This document shows, in pieces, positions 25,567 through 33,631 of a stretch of DNA of 33,631 nucleotides. The stretch comes from Akkermansia muciniphila (GTDB lineage: Bacteria; Verrucomicrobiota; Verrucomicrobiia; Methylacidiphilales; CAMAQI01), in the NCBI GenBank assembly GCA_945883905.1, contig CAMCYL010000023.1, positions 1 through 33,631 on the forward strand. The letters run 5' to 3'. The stretch's first letter is position 1. Every line of letters begins with the position of its first letter. The notes under the pieces are model-generated. The model worked only from the letters and a program-made list of their open reading frames with translations, searched no databases and was not told the DNA's origin. The position numbers and the translations under genes were made by a program.

Positions 25567-27135
25567 ATGGCAAACATGCCGCCTACTCCTGGTTTTTTAA
25601 AGCCTGGCAATTCACTTGGAAATATTCCTCCTCGGGGAATACCTCCGAAACCGGGTGGACTTCCCCCGCCTCGCGTCAATCCTGTTACCCCTTCTCCGAA
25701 GGGATCCTCTCCTGTTCCGATGGGGGCATCGATTGCGGTTCCTCCATCGATGAACTCTGGGGCATCGGTTGGATCAATGGGGGGACATGGAGTGAGTCAT
25801 GGGACTTCCCCTCTGAAGTTGGCCGTGGATCCTGTTGTTGAGTTTATAAATCAGTATAAAAAAACTTTGATGCCTCATATTATTCCCAATATTGAGCCAA
25901 AGTTGTTGGATAAGGGGAATGAGGAACGATTAAAATCGCGAATTGAGGCCTTGGTCGATGAAAAATTAGCGGCCGACAAAGCACCGATTGGTCGACAGCT
26001 TCGAGTCCGTCTTTTGACGGAGGTCATTGATGAGATGGTGGGATTTGGTCCTTTGGAGCAACTTTTAAAAGATGATTCGATTTCTGAAATCATGGTGAAC
26101 GGGGCGAAAACGATTTATATTGAGCAAAAAGGTCGTCTTACCCTTTCTTCAGTTCAATTTACAGATGAAGAGGCGCTTCGTCGCGTCATTGATCGGATTC
26201 TTTCTCCACTAGGAAGACGTGTGGATGAATCCACTCCATTATGTGATGCCCGTTTACCGGATGGATCTCGTGTGAATGTCATTATCCCTCCGTTGGCCTT
26301 AAATGGGGGGACCATCACGATTCGAAAATTTAGTAAAAGCGCTCTTTCGATGGAGAAATTGATGGGATTTGGGGCACTTTCTCCGGGGATGTCGATGTTT
26401 TTAAAGGCGGCGGTTCATTCCACTTTAAATATTGTGATCTCGGGAGGTACAGGCTCAGGAAAAACAACTTTATTGAATGCGCTTTCTTCTTTTATTCCGG
26501 ATGGAGAGCGAATTATTACTGTAGAAGATGCGGCTGAATTAAAACTTCAACAGGAACATGTGATCCGTCTTGAATCACGTCCTAAGAATATTGAAGGAAA
26601 GGGAGAGATCTCGATTCGAGAGTTAGTCAAGAATACCCTTCGAATGCGTCCTGATCGAATTGTCATTGGAGAGTGTCGTGGGGGAGAGGCGTTGGATATG
26701 ATTCAGGCGATGAACACGGGACATGATGGGTCGATGACGACGACTCACGCGAATGATCCCCGATCAGCTCTTTCGCGTTTAGAGACCTTAGTGATGATGG
26801 CAGGAATGGATCTTCCGCAGTTAGCGATTCGACAACAGATAGCAGGAGCTGTTCATTTAATTGTTCAGATTGGACGACTTGCAGATGGAAGTCGTCGGAT
26901 GTTAAATATTACGGAGGTTCAAGGGATGGAAGGGAATACCGTATTGCTTCAAGATATCTTTAAGTTTGAACAGACGGGAACAACGCCGGAGGGGAAAATT
27001 AAAGGAATCTTAAAAGGGTGCGGCTTAGTTCCTAAATGTATGGAGCGGTTTAAAACAGCGGGAATGCATGTGCCGGTGGAGATTTTTTCGAGTGTTGTTT
27101 ATATTAACTATCCCGAAGGAGAAGAGCGACAATGA
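25567..27135 (+). CDS. cpaF: Tad pilus assembly ATPase CpaF/TadA
   Basis: The 522-aa protein is the secretion ATPase of a Tad (tight adherence) pilus. Walker A GGTGSGKT is at residues 293-300, with the upstream NTD blocks MVGFGPLEQLLKDDSISEIM and CDARLPDGSRVNVIIPPLA. Farther on are RIVIGECRGGEALDMIQAMN and the His-box SMTTTHANDPRSAL. The first 80 residues are Pro/Gly-rich and low-complexity, longer than in many CpaFs. ATG 25567 follows a good promoter, whereas the open frame upstream has only a TTG. Its stop overlaps the tadB ATG as ATGA. Confidence 0.95.
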   Translation: MANMPPTPGFLKPGNSLGNIPPRGIPPKPGGLPPPRVNPVTPSPKGSSPVPMGASIAVPPSMNSGASVGSMGGHGVSHGTSPLKLAVDPVVEFINQYKKTLMPHIIPNIEPKLLDKGNEERLKSRIEALVDEKLAADKAPIGRQLRVRLLTEVIDEMVGFGPLEQLLKDDSISEIMVNGAKTIYIEQKGRLTLSSVQFTDEEALRRVIDRILSPLGRRVDESTPLCDARLPDGSRVNVIIPPLALNGGTITIRKFSKSALSMEKLMGFGALSPGMSMFLKAAVHSTLNIVISGGTGSGKTTLLNALSSFIPDGERIITVEDAAELKLQQEHVIRLESRPKNIEGKGEISIRELVKNTLRMRPDRIVIGECRGGEALDMIQAMNTGHDGSMTTTHANDPRSALSRLETLVMMAGMDLPQLAIRQQIAGAVHLIVQIGRLADGSRRMLNITEVQGMEGNTVLLQDIFKFEQTGTTPEGKIKGILKGCGLVPKCMERFKTAGMHVPVEIFSSVVYINYPEGEERQ

Positions 27136-28109
27136 TTTGGATCTCTTTATGTGGACTTTTAGCGGCACTCGGCTTTCTTGCGCTTTATTTTTCGAAGCAA
27201 GAGGCTGACTCTGATAAAGTGGCATTGAGAGATCGATTGGCGTTTCTTTCTAAATCCCAAGAGGTGAAGCAAAATCAAGATAATCCATTTAGTACTAAAA
27301 TCCCAGATGAGATTAAAAAAACAAAAGAAAGTTCTCGGCGTTTTTGGTCCTATCTCACTGGGGAGGCGGCAATGCTTCGTCTCGAAAAGCAATTAGCGCA
27401 GGCTGACGTTCCGATTCGGGTTTCTGAGTTTATTTTGATACGAATTGTTTTGGTTGCTTTAGGGGCTGCGGGCGGGCTTTCGATCTCAAATCAATGGGCC
27501 GTCGCTGGAATTGTGGCGGTGTTGATGGCTTTTGTTCATCTTCCGTATATTGCATTTATGCGAGCGAATCGTATTAATAAGTTTACGAATCAGTTGGCTG
27601 ACTTTTTGAGTTTAATTTGTAATTCTTTACGAGCGGGGCAAACCTTTTTGCAAGGAGTTGATCTTGCTTGTCGTGAGTCTCCGGCACCGATTTCAACCGA
27701 GTTTAAGCAATTGATGCGGGAGACAAATCTAGGGCTTCCGATTGAGGAGTCTTTTCAGAATATGTATATTCGAGTTCCGAGTGAGGATTTAAAAATTGTT
27801 TTAAGTGCCTTTAATATTCAACGACAAGTGGGTGGTAATTTGGCAGAAATTTTGGATCAAGTTTCAAAAACGATCCGAGAACGAATCAAGATTCAAGGTC
27901 AGATTAAAGTTCTGACAACACAAGGGAAGATGTCAGGAGCGGTTGTTGGTTTAATGCCGGTTGCTTTAGTTGTTATTATTTCTGTGGTAAGTCCTGGGTA
28001 TATGAATCCATTTTTGACCGGATATGGTAAAATAATGATGGGCGCGACTTTATTTTGGCAAGTTTTAGGGTGTTTTGCGATTTACAAAATTTGCGATATT
28101 GATGTCTAA
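27132..28109 (+). CDS. tadB: Tad pilus inner-membrane platform protein TadB
   Basis: The 325-aa protein is a type II secretion F-like membrane protein. It has an N-terminal membrane helix (ISLCGLLAALGFLALYFS), a pair of helices in the middle (VLVALGAAGGLSISNQWAVA), the cytoplasmic T2SF domain (FLSLICNSLRAGQTFLQGVD, LSAFNIQRQVGGNLAEILDQ), and two C-terminal helices around VGLMPVALVVIISVVSPGYM. TadB and TadC together form the platform on which CpaF turns. It overlaps cpaF by 4 nt and precedes tadC by 9 nt. Confidence 0.93.
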   Translation: MIWISLCGLLAALGFLALYFSKQEADSDKVALRDRLAFLSKSQEVKQNQDNPFSTKIPDEIKKTKESSRRFWSYLTGEAAMLRLEKQLAQADVPIRVSEFILIRIVLVALGAAGGLSISNQWAVAGIVAVLMAFVHLPYIAFMRANRINKFTNQLADFLSLICNSLRAGQTFLQGVDLACRESPAPISTEFKQLMRETNLGLPIEESFQNMYIRVPSEDLKIVLSAFNIQRQVGGNLAEILDQVSKTIRERIKIQGQIKVLTTQGKMSGAVVGLMPVALVVIISVVSPGYMNPFLTGYGKIMMGATLFWQVLGCFAIYKICDIDV

Positions 28110-28118
28110 GAGGAAGTC

Positions 28119-29048
28119 ATGGAGATATTAATTTCAATTTCGATCTTGGCCTTTGTTTTCCTGATTGCTTTTTCGTTGAAGTCCTCGGAGCCGCGAAGTT
28201 TGTTGGATCGATTAGAGAAAGTGGGGGGGGGAGGGACAGTCAAAAAGGGGCTTAATATTCGAGATCAGGAGGTGATGAATCAAAGCCTTGCGGTTCGTGT
28301 CTTACTTCCGATTGCGGATAAATGTTCTAAGTGGTTTTCAAATTTGACTCCTTTGGGGATGTTGGATCAGTGTCGCAAAGATATTGCTTCTGCCGGAATG
28401 ACAGGAAAAGTTACTCCGGTTCAAATCACCACGCTTTCCTGGTTATTTTTCTTTGGGCTCCCTATTTTATTTTTCTGTCTGACTCTTTCACAACCCAAAG
28501 ATCAGATGACATGGCTGTTGATTGGTATTTCAGGATTGATCGGCTATCGAATGCCCTTAGGGGTTATTCAAGGGAAATCAAAAGGAAGACGGGCAGAGAT
28601 TTTAAAGGCCCTTCCCTTTACCTTTGATTTGATTAGTATTGGAGTTGAATCGGGGATTTCTTTTGATGGAGCATTAGCGCTCGTTGCAGAAAAAACAAAT
28701 GGGCCGTTAACGGATGAAATTAATATTACCTTGAATGAAGTGAGATTAGGGAGATCAAGGAACGATGCGCTAAAGGATTTTTCTGATCGTGTGGGGATTG
28801 ATGACTTACGTATTTTTTTAACCTCGGTGATTTATATTTCTAAAATGGGGGGAAGTCTGGTTGATGTGATTCGTGTTCAAACTGATGCGATGCGTGTGAA
28901 GCGTCGTCAGCGGGCAGAAGAGGCGGCGATGAAGGCGCCGGTGAAAATTATGTTTCCCCTCGTACTTTTTATCTTTCCTGCAATTTTTGTTGCGATTATG
29001 GGACCCGTGGTGATTCGTTTTATTAATGGAGAATTTGGGAGCCTCTAG
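28119..29048 (+). CDS. tadC: Tad pilus inner-membrane platform protein TadC
   Basis: The 309-aa protein is the second T2SF-type platform subunit. It has an N-terminal helix, a central helix pair (WLFFFGLPILFFCLTLSQPK), the T2SF domain (FTFDLISIGVESGISFDGAL, FLTSVIYISKMGGSLVDVIR) and C-terminal membrane segment KIMFPLVLFIFPAIFVAIMG. GAGGAAG before the ATG is a fair ribosome site. The operon ends here; no pilin (flp), CpaB, secretin or TadD/E/F genes follow, so the rest of the apparatus must lie elsewhere. Confidence 0.93.
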   Translation: MEILISISILAFVFLIAFSLKSSEPRSLLDRLEKVGGGGTVKKGLNIRDQEVMNQSLAVRVLLPIADKCSKWFSNLTPLGMLDQCRKDIASAGMTGKVTPVQITTLSWLFFFGLPILFFCLTLSQPKDQMTWLLIGISGLIGYRMPLGVIQGKSKGRRAEILKALPFTFDLISIGVESGISFDGALALVAEKTNGPLTDEINITLNEVRLGRSRNDALKDFSDRVGIDDLRIFLTSVIYISKMGGSLVDVIRVQTDAMRVKRRQRAEEAAMKAPVKIMFPLVLFIFPAIFVAIMGPVVIRFINGEFGSL

Positions 29049-29078
29049 AGGAATGAGGGATTGAGCGGTTAAATTGGA

Positions 29079-29107
29079 TTGAAACTCCTGTCCTGTTCGA
29101 TCAATCT
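29079..29107 (+). promoter_or_regulatory. Putative manA promoter
   Basis: TTGAAA (29079-29084), a 17-nt spacer and CAATCT (29102-29107) end seven bases before the chosen ATG at 29115. Confidence 0.45.
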
Positions 29108-29114
29108 TTTGATT

Positions 29115-30062
29115 ATGGAAATCTTTACATTTAAGCCGATCTATCAAAAAAGGATATGGGGGGGGCAAAATTTTAAAGTGCTCTTTGACCGTTTGATTCC
29201 TGAGGGGGAGAAAATTGGTGAAAGCTGGGAACTCGTCGACCGTCCTGAGGCCTGTAGCGAAATTATTAATGGAACATTGGATCAATTTACAATCCACGAT
29301 TTGTGGTCGAAACGTCGTTTAGAGATCTTTGGATCTCGGTCACCGGATACGCCTCGTTTTCCCATTTTAATTAAGCTTTTGGATTGTGTAGAGACCTTGA
29401 GTGTTCAAGTACATCCTCCTGAAGAAAAGGCGAAGGAGCTTCAAGGGGAGCCGAAAACAGAGATGTGGTATTTTTTAAATACCGCCCCCGATGCTAAAAT
29501 TTATGTGGGTCTTAAAAAAGGGGTTACGGAATCGGTTTTTAAGGAATCCATTGGAAAACCGGATCTTGTGAATAAATTGCATACGCTTTCGACTCGACCG
29601 GGAGAGGCGATGTTTCTTCCCTCCGGAAGAATTCATGCGATTGGAGCTGGGAATGTGATTTTAGAGATCCAGCAAAATTCTGATACGACCTATCGTGTCG
29701 ATGATTTTGGGCGTGTGGATCACCAAGGAAATGTTCGAGAGCTGCATATTGAGCAGGCTCAAAAATCAATTCGATTTAATGATATTGAGCCCTATTTTGC
29801 CCAACCACATAGCGATCGGGTCTTGGTTTGTGAGTATTTTTCCGTTTTACGTAATTTTATGTTTCCTGAAGAGGAGCATCCTTGGTTTCCGGATGGGGCT
29901 AGTTTTCAGTATCATTTCGTTGTTAAAGGGGATATTTCGGTCGGAACTCAAACATTTAAGACGGGAGAGGCCTTTTTAATCAGTGCAAACAGTAAGCCTT
30001 ACGATTTAAAGCCTGGGATTGAAGGGGCCGAACTAATAACCATCGAATGGGGAAAAAAGTAA
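29115..30062 (+). CDS. manA: Mannose-6-phosphate isomerase, class I
   Basis: The 315-aa cupin enzyme interconverts mannose-6-phosphate and fructose-6-phosphate, feeding GDP-mannose and surface sugars. Zinc ligands and signatures are visible: FKPIYQKRIWGGQ, SVQVHPPEE with the metal-binding Gln-Val-His, FLPSGRIHAIGAGNVILEIQ with the distal His and Glu, and QNSDTTYRVDDFGR. The short length fits the Bacillus-type ManA. An in-frame TTG at 29079 would add twelve residues, but the conserved start and the promoter spacing favour ATG 29115. Confidence 0.94.
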   Translation: MEIFTFKPIYQKRIWGGQNFKVLFDRLIPEGEKIGESWELVDRPEACSEIINGTLDQFTIHDLWSKRRLEIFGSRSPDTPRFPILIKLLDCVETLSVQVHPPEEKAKELQGEPKTEMWYFLNTAPDAKIYVGLKKGVTESVFKESIGKPDLVNKLHTLSTRPGEAMFLPSGRIHAIGAGNVILEIQQNSDTTYRVDDFGRVDHQGNVRELHIEQAQKSIRFNDIEPYFAQPHSDRVLVCEYFSVLRNFMFPEEEHPWFPDGASFQYHFVVKGDISVGTQTFKTGEAFLISANSKPYDLKPGIEGAELITIEWGKK

Positions 30063-30085
30063 TTTCCAATGTTTTGGATTTCTTA

Positions 30086-30114
30086 TTGATCTAATGGCTT
30101 TGAGAATCTAAACC
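30086..30114 (+). promoter_or_regulatory. Putative glyS promoter
   Basis: TTGATC (30086-30091), a 17-nt spacer and TAAACC (30109-30114) end nine bases before the ATG. The intervening bases are pyrimidine-rich, without a ribosome site. Confidence 0.4.
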
Positions 30115-30123
30115 CTTTTCCCT

Positions 30124-31506
30124 ATGGCTCAACCGCAACTTATGGAAAAGATCGTCGGACTCTGCAAACGTCGGGGTTTTATTTTTCAATCTTCAGAAAT
30201 TTATGGCGGTCTGAATGGAGCTTGGGATTACGGCCCACTCGGGGCCGATCTTAAAAAAAATATTAAAGATTTTTGGTGGAAATCGATGACTCAATATCGT
30301 GATGATATTGTGGGGATGGATGGATCGATTTTAATGAATCGCAATGTTTGGAAAGCGAGTGGTCATGAGGCGACCTTTTCTGATCCGATGGTTGATTGTA
30401 AGACCTGTAAAGGGCGTTTTCGTGCTGATCAACTTGAAACGACCCCGTGTCCCCAGAAGCCAAGCAAAATGGTGAAGGCATGCGGGGGGGAATTAACGGA
30501 ACCTCGCAGTTTTAATTTGATGTTTAAGACCTACGTGGGTCCGGTGGAGGATGAAAATAATATCACCTATCTTCGTCCAGAGACGGCGCAGGCAATCTTT
30601 GTGCAGTTTAAAAACATTTTAGAGGTCTCTCGTAAGAAGCTTCCGTTCGGGATTGCTCAAGTGGGAAAGGCTTTTCGGAATGAAATTAATCCCCGTAATT
30701 TTATTTTTCGTTCTCGTGAATTCGAACAAATGGAGGTCGAGTTTTTTGTAAGACCAGAAACGGGGAAAGAGTGGTTGGATCAATGGTTGAAAGATCGTTT
30801 GGCGTGGTATGAGAAAATTGGAATTCCCCGTAATAAGATTCACGTGTTGGATGTTCCCCAAGAGGATCGGGCCTTTTATTCCAAAGGGACTTATGATCTT
30901 GAATATGAGTTTCCCTTTGGGATTCAGGAGTTAGAGGGAATTGCTTATCGTACGGATTATGATTTAACCCAGCATCAAAATGCGAGCGGTAAGCCGTTAG
31001 AGTATTTTGATGAGGAGAGTAAAACAAAGTTTATTCCTCATGTGGTAGAACCCAGTGCAGGAGTCGATCGAACTTGTTTAGCCGTTTTATGTGAAGCGTA
31101 TGCAGAAGAAACGATTAAGGATGAGGAGACGGGTAAAGAGGAGACTCGAATTGTCATGCGCTTTGTTCCTAAGCTCGCTCCGATTAAGGTCGGGATATTT
31201 CCTTTATTAAAGAATAAACCGGAATTGGTGGAAAAGGCAAAAGCTCTTGCTGCCGTTTTGCGTAAAACAATGACCGTATTTTATGATGAGTCGGGGGCCA
31301 TTGGTCGCCGTTATCGTCGTATGGATGAGGTGGGGACCCCCTTTGGAGTAACGATCGATTTTGAGACGATCGAAGGAATCCGTGAAGGGGAGAAGGCGGG
31401 ATTAAAAGAGACCGTCACTTTACGTCATCGTGATTCGATGAAACAAGAGCGTATTGCGATTGCTGATTTGCCTGCCTATTTACTTAAACAGATCGACGGG
31501 GATTAA
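30124..31506 (+). CDS. glyS: Glycyl-tRNA synthetase, single-chain dimeric type
   Basis: The 460-aa class II synthetase charges tRNA-Gly. It is the homodimeric eukaryote-like form, not the tetrameric GlyQ/GlyS form of most Proteobacteria. Blocks include RRGFIFQSSEIYGGLNGAWD, YGPLGADLKKNIK, a CxxC zinc-type insert (DCKTCKGRF), YLRPETAQAIFVQFKN, GKAFRNEINPRNFIFRSREF (motif 2), and EPSAGVDRTCLAVLC (motif 3). The C-terminal anticodon-binding domain starts near APIKVGIFPLL. Its TAA shares bases with the stop codon of the opposing gene. Confidence 0.96.
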   Translation: MAQPQLMEKIVGLCKRRGFIFQSSEIYGGLNGAWDYGPLGADLKKNIKDFWWKSMTQYRDDIVGMDGSILMNRNVWKASGHEATFSDPMVDCKTCKGRFRADQLETTPCPQKPSKMVKACGGELTEPRSFNLMFKTYVGPVEDENNITYLRPETAQAIFVQFKNILEVSRKKLPFGIAQVGKAFRNEINPRNFIFRSREFEQMEVEFFVRPETGKEWLDQWLKDRLAWYEKIGIPRNKIHVLDVPQEDRAFYSKGTYDLEYEFPFGIQELEGIAYRTDYDLTQHQNASGKPLEYFDEESKTKFIPHVVEPSAGVDRTCLAVLCEAYAEETIKDEETGKEETRIVMRFVPKLAPIKVGIFPLLKNKPELVEKAKALAAVLRKTMTVFYDESGAIGRRYRRMDEVGTPFGVTIDFETIEGIREGEKAGLKETVTLRHRDSMKQERIAIADLPAYLLKQIDGD

Positions 31507-32273
31507 TAATCGAGTAGGTTACTTTTCAGGGAGAGAGCGACCTTGATCGACTTTGGGATGGGGGACTCTTGGTTCTCAGGGAGCACTTGAAAGAGTAGTT
31601 CACGAGAAGAGGAGGTTTCTGCTTTGGTCTTCTCTTCGTGATAGAGTTTTAAGAGTTGCACGAACGTGCCATCGAGTTTTTGCGTTCCGATTTGTGTTAG
31701 GAGATCTCCTTTTATAAATTTTCCATAAGCAGCAGGACTCCCTCTTTCAACGGCAAGGACCGTTATTTTTCCAGATTTTTCTCCAAGAAAGAGGCCGTGG
31801 AGAAAGTTAAGTGGAACCTCTCGAATTTCACTTTCAGGATTTTCTTGATAGACGAGTCGTAGATCGGTTGTGTTTTGATTGGCGAGTTTTAACTTAAAAA
31901 GTTGAGTGGTACTCCATCGTGTTTCTAAAGCGATTTTTTTTGAAGCGAGGACTAAGGCAGATTCCTCCTTGGTGTATTTCGTCGGTAAGCGGGAGTAGGC
32001 ATTTTCTTGCTGTTTTTTAATGATTTCGTTCCGAACTTCATTATCCCCGATTTGTGGCTTCACGTAAAGAACCCGCAGAGTTGTACCGGCAGGGAGGATC
32101 TCTTTATTGATCAAAATTGTTTGAGAAAGAAGAACGCAATTTCCTTTTTCCTCCATCGGGATTGCGGTTGCGAGTAAGGGATCCGTTTCAATCGTTTGTG
32201 CTTCAATGAATGAGAGGAGTTTCAGGAAGAGTAAGAGAAGAAAGGGTTGAGGATGAAAAAAAAAGTTCTTCAT
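31503..32273 (-). CDS. Exported PDZ-domain protein of unknown function
   Basis: The 256-aa protein starts with a signal-peptide-like segment (FLLLLFLKLLSFIEA, likely cut after EAQ). Residues about 170-215 look like a PDZ domain: GEKSGKITVLAVERGSPAAY followed by GKFIKGDLLTQIGTQKLDG. The N-terminal part is unrecognised. No protease triad is visible, so it is not a DegP-type enzyme; it more likely binds other envelope proteins. Its ATG overlaps the stop of the upstream solute-binding-like gene by 4 nt, making them one operon. The tail overlaps the glyS stop by 4 nt. Confidence 0.75.
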   Translation of the reverse strand: MKNFFFHPQPFLLLLFLKLLSFIEAQTIETDPLLATAIPMEEKGNCVLLSQTILINKEILPAGTTLRVLYVKPQIGDNEVRNEIIKKQQENAYSRLPTKYTKEESALVLASKKIALETRWSTTQLFKLKLANQNTTDLRLVYQENPESEIREVPLNFLHGLFLGEKSGKITVLAVERGSPAAYGKFIKGDLLTQIGTQKLDGTFVQLLKLYHEEKTKAETSSSRELLFQVLPENQESPIPKSIKVALSLKSNLLDY

Positions 32274-33199
32274 AAAGCGGCAGTCGCTTTGGAGGCTTTG
32301 GGGGGACGAATGAAGAGGGCTTTATCCATCCATTTAGACTCCGGATAAAGCTTTTTACGAATCGTCGGATTTTGAATTGTTTGGACCGCTTTAAAAGTAC
32401 TTGCAAAAAAGTTTTCTTCGGAGATTCGGGCTGCGATCAGGGGATTGAGGATTCTTTTCAGAAGATCGATCGTTGTGGGGAGAAGATTTCCAAGAGTAAA
32501 ATGAAATAGCTCAATCGGTGAGCCCTCTTCTGGTCGAACGACTTTCCATTGGGGATACTGAGTCGTAAACCGTTCCAGTTCGCATAAAGGACGAACCCGA
32601 ATCGGAAATTCTTCATTTTTGGGGTTCGAGGGGGATTTAAAATTGAGTTTTTTATCTATTTTTCCGACCTGTTCATCTGCGAGTAATGTTAAAATGTAAA
32701 GAAGCTCGGAATCTTCTGGAAAATCGGTTTGTGAGAAATCATCAGAATGGAAGAGTTCCTTCCAGCGATGAATTCCTTTAGGGAAGGCATCTTGATGATA
32801 AGCGAAGCCATAGTAAGTACACCCGTAGGGGAGTGCGAACTGATTATGGCGATCGAGGGGGTGATTTAAATAGAGGGAGATGGGGGCCGCTTTGGGTTCT
32901 AAAATATTTTGAGGGAGTGGTTGGAATTTTTGACGGAGGATTCCTTCAATGACGGCTCGATCGGGGAGGAGATAAAGGTCGAACGAGTGATTCAGGAGTT
33001 TCTCCTTCGCTTGAGGGGTCGATGAATAGGTAGTGACACCAATCGATCCGATCGATTTTAACTCTTCGACGAGCCATGGAGGAAAATGCCCTTCGGGAGC
33101 TAAGACTTGAATTGAACCGGTAGGACGGGGGGGATTGGGGAGTGGGGAAATGGGGGGTTGATTCGTTGAGTTCGGCTCTTGTGGTTGTGGTTTGTACAT
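32270..33199 (-). CDS. PotD-like solute-binding protein without an obvious signal peptide
   Basis: The protein (about 309 aa) resembles periplasmic polyamine-binding proteins. TTYSSTPQAKEKLLNHSFDL and LYLLPDRAVIEGILRQKFQPL match the PotD pattern, with LPYGCTYYGFAYHQDAFPKG as its SVPYxWGTTGIGYN-like block and RWKELF as the WxDLF block. The N-terminus is a Pro/Gln/Asn-rich tail (MYKPQPQEPNST) with no export signal, odd for a binding protein. ATG 33199 is chosen because the alternative TTG at 33214 lies on the -10 box. No permease or ATPase gene is near; the only partner is the PDZ gene. The function is therefore unknown. Confidence 0.65.
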   Translation of the reverse strand: MYKPQPQEPNSTNQPPISPLPNPPRPTGSIQVLAPEGHFPPWLVEELKSIGSIGVTTYSSTPQAKEKLLNHSFDLYLLPDRAVIEGILRQKFQPLPQNILEPKAAPISLYLNHPLDRHNQFALPYGCTYYGFAYHQDAFPKGIHRWKELFHSDDFSQTDFPEDSELLYILTLLADEQVGKIDKKLNFKSPSNPKNEEFPIRVRPLCELERFTTQYPQWKVVRPEEGSPIELFHFTLGNLLPTTIDLLKRILNPLIAARISEENFFASTFKAVQTIQNPTIRKKLYPESKWMDKALFIRPPKASKATAAL

Positions 33200-33212
33200 A
33201 AGGGGAGGAGAC

Positions 33213-33242
33213 AAGCTACCGTTAAGAACTAGGGGGAGTCAA
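33213..33242 (-). promoter_or_regulatory. Putative promoter of the solute-binding/PDZ pair
   Basis: On the minus strand, TTGACT (33242-33237), an 18-nt spacer and TAGCTT (33218-33213) end 13 bases before the ATG at 33199. Confidence 0.45.
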
Positions 33243-33255
33243 TTTTGAAAAAGGA

Positions 33256-33329
33256 TCGGACCGGAGAGATTTGAACTCTCGACCTCTTGCACCCCAAGCA
33301 AGCGCACTACCAAGCTATGCTACGGCCCG
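33256..33329 (-). tRNA. tRNA-Pro (anticodon GGG)
   Basis: On the minus strand the acceptor CGGGCCG/CGGTCCG has one G-T pair and discriminator A. The anticodon stem CTTGC/GCAAG encloses TTGGGGT with anticodon GGG and G37. The T loop is TTCAAAT. No CCA is encoded. Confidence 0.96.
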
Positions 33330-33345
33330 AAGAAAAGGAGAGTCA

Positions 33346-33374
33346 AAAATAGTAGGGAATGAGGCTTTTGGCAA
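33346..33374 (-). promoter_or_regulatory. tRNA-Pro promoter
   Basis: TTGCCA (33374-33369), a 17-nt spacer and TATTTT (33351-33346) on the minus strand predict a start about ten bases before the mature tRNA. Confidence 0.6.
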
Positions 33375-33420
33375 GGAATCGTTGAAAAAACAGTTTTTTA
33401 TTGCTTCCCTATTTTCTTCC

Positions 33421-33449
33421 TTGCCACTGTACAACGAGATGACTATGTT
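33421..33449 (+). promoter_or_regulatory. Promoter of the tRNA-Val/tRNA-Thr transcript
   Basis: TTGCCA (33421-33426), a 17-nt spacer and TATGTT (33444-33449) lie 13 nt before tRNA-Val. The same -35 is used by the divergent tRNA-Pro promoter. Confidence 0.65.
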
Positions 33450-33462
33450 TACGCCCCCATTC

Positions 33463-33534
33463 GGGCAGTTAGCTTAGTGGTAGAGCGTCCCGCTTACACC
33501 GGGAGGGTCGGGGGTTCGATCCCCTCACTGCCCA
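33463..33534 (+). tRNA. tRNA-Val (anticodon TAC)
   Basis: Acceptor GGGCAGT/ACTGCCC with discriminator A; anticodon stem TCCCG/CGGGA around CTTACAC, anticodon TAC; T arm GGGGG-TTCGATC-CCCTC. The 72-nt cloverleaf is complete without encoded CCA. Confidence 0.97.
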
Positions 33535-33559
33535 TGGATCGTTTTTAGTCTTAGTTTTT

Positions 33560-33631
33560 GCCGGCTTAGCTCAGTGGTAGAGCAGCGGTTTTGTAAACCG
33601 TTGGTCGTCGGTTCAATCCCGACAGTCGGCT
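33560..33631 (+). tRNA. tRNA-Thr (anticodon TGT)
   Basis: Acceptor GCCGGCT/AGTCGGC with one G-T pair; the anticodon loop TTTGTAA holds TGT; T loop TTCAATC. The discriminator is the last base of the window. It follows tRNA-Val after 25 nt, so the two are probably cotranscribed. Confidence 0.95.

Noticed and set aside
33271-33477. 68-codon frame at the right end
   Set aside because: It is antisense to tRNA-Pro and runs over two tRNA promoters.

Overview
This is a bacterial chromosome segment of moderate, slightly AT-leaning composition. It is mostly housekeeping genes, with a few accessory insertions and a tRNA cluster at the right edge. A single-chain glycyl-tRNA synthetase, a SecA with a long charged insertion, an RRM RNA-binding protein, a CvfB-type S1 protein and dispersed TTGGCG-type intergenic repeats suggest a PVC-group bacterium, perhaps Verrucomicrobiota. 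That placement is inference; no rRNA is present to settle it.

Layout. 1-604: 3' end of an IS66 transposase cut by the window edge. 605-2325: a candidate 44-aa membrane peptide, a bidirectional terminator, an RRM protein and an aquaporin with a plant-TIP-like pore. 2326-9044, mostly plus strand: RNase PH; a gene-free stretch rich in inverted repeats; a TPP riboswitch controlling thiC-dapF; a DUF433 antitoxin with a truncated DUF5615 partner; thiD; cvfB; a VF530-type protein. 9076-12195, minus strand: der, a LysM lipoprotein and a tail-anchored coiled-coil protein. 12288-13656: a small cassette holding an unknown 73-aa gene and a nucleotidyltransferase-like gene, flanked by direct repeats that include the 3' end of the adjacent tRNA-Leu. 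13777-15685: a voltage-gated channel and divergent bioB. 15940-16595: vapBC with a palindromic operator. 16645-25478: secA, then a tight run mnmA-cutA-corC-like-ppx/gppA-DUF255. 25567-29048: cpaF-tadB-tadC. Then manA, glyS, and a minus-strand pair (solute-binding-like protein plus PDZ protein). The end holds tRNA-Pro, tRNA-Val and tRNA-Thr.

How the genes work together. ThiC makes HMP-P and ThiD phosphorylates it to HMP-PP for thiamine synthesis; the riboswitch senses the end product. DapF supplies meso-DAP for peptidoglycan and lysine. MnmA thiolates tRNA wobble uridines. GlyRS, Der, RNase PH, CvfB and the tRNAs belong to translation and RNA metabolism. CpaF/TadB/TadC form the motor and inner-membrane platform of a Tad-type pilus, whose pilin and secretin genes are not here.

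A recurring feature is promoter placement. At many first-in-operon genes a sigma70-like -35/-10 pair can be read with the -10 ending only about 6-13 nt before the start codon, usually with no Shine-Dalgarno. This predicts many leaderless or near-leaderless mRNAs. The exception with a long leader is thiC, which carries the riboswitch.
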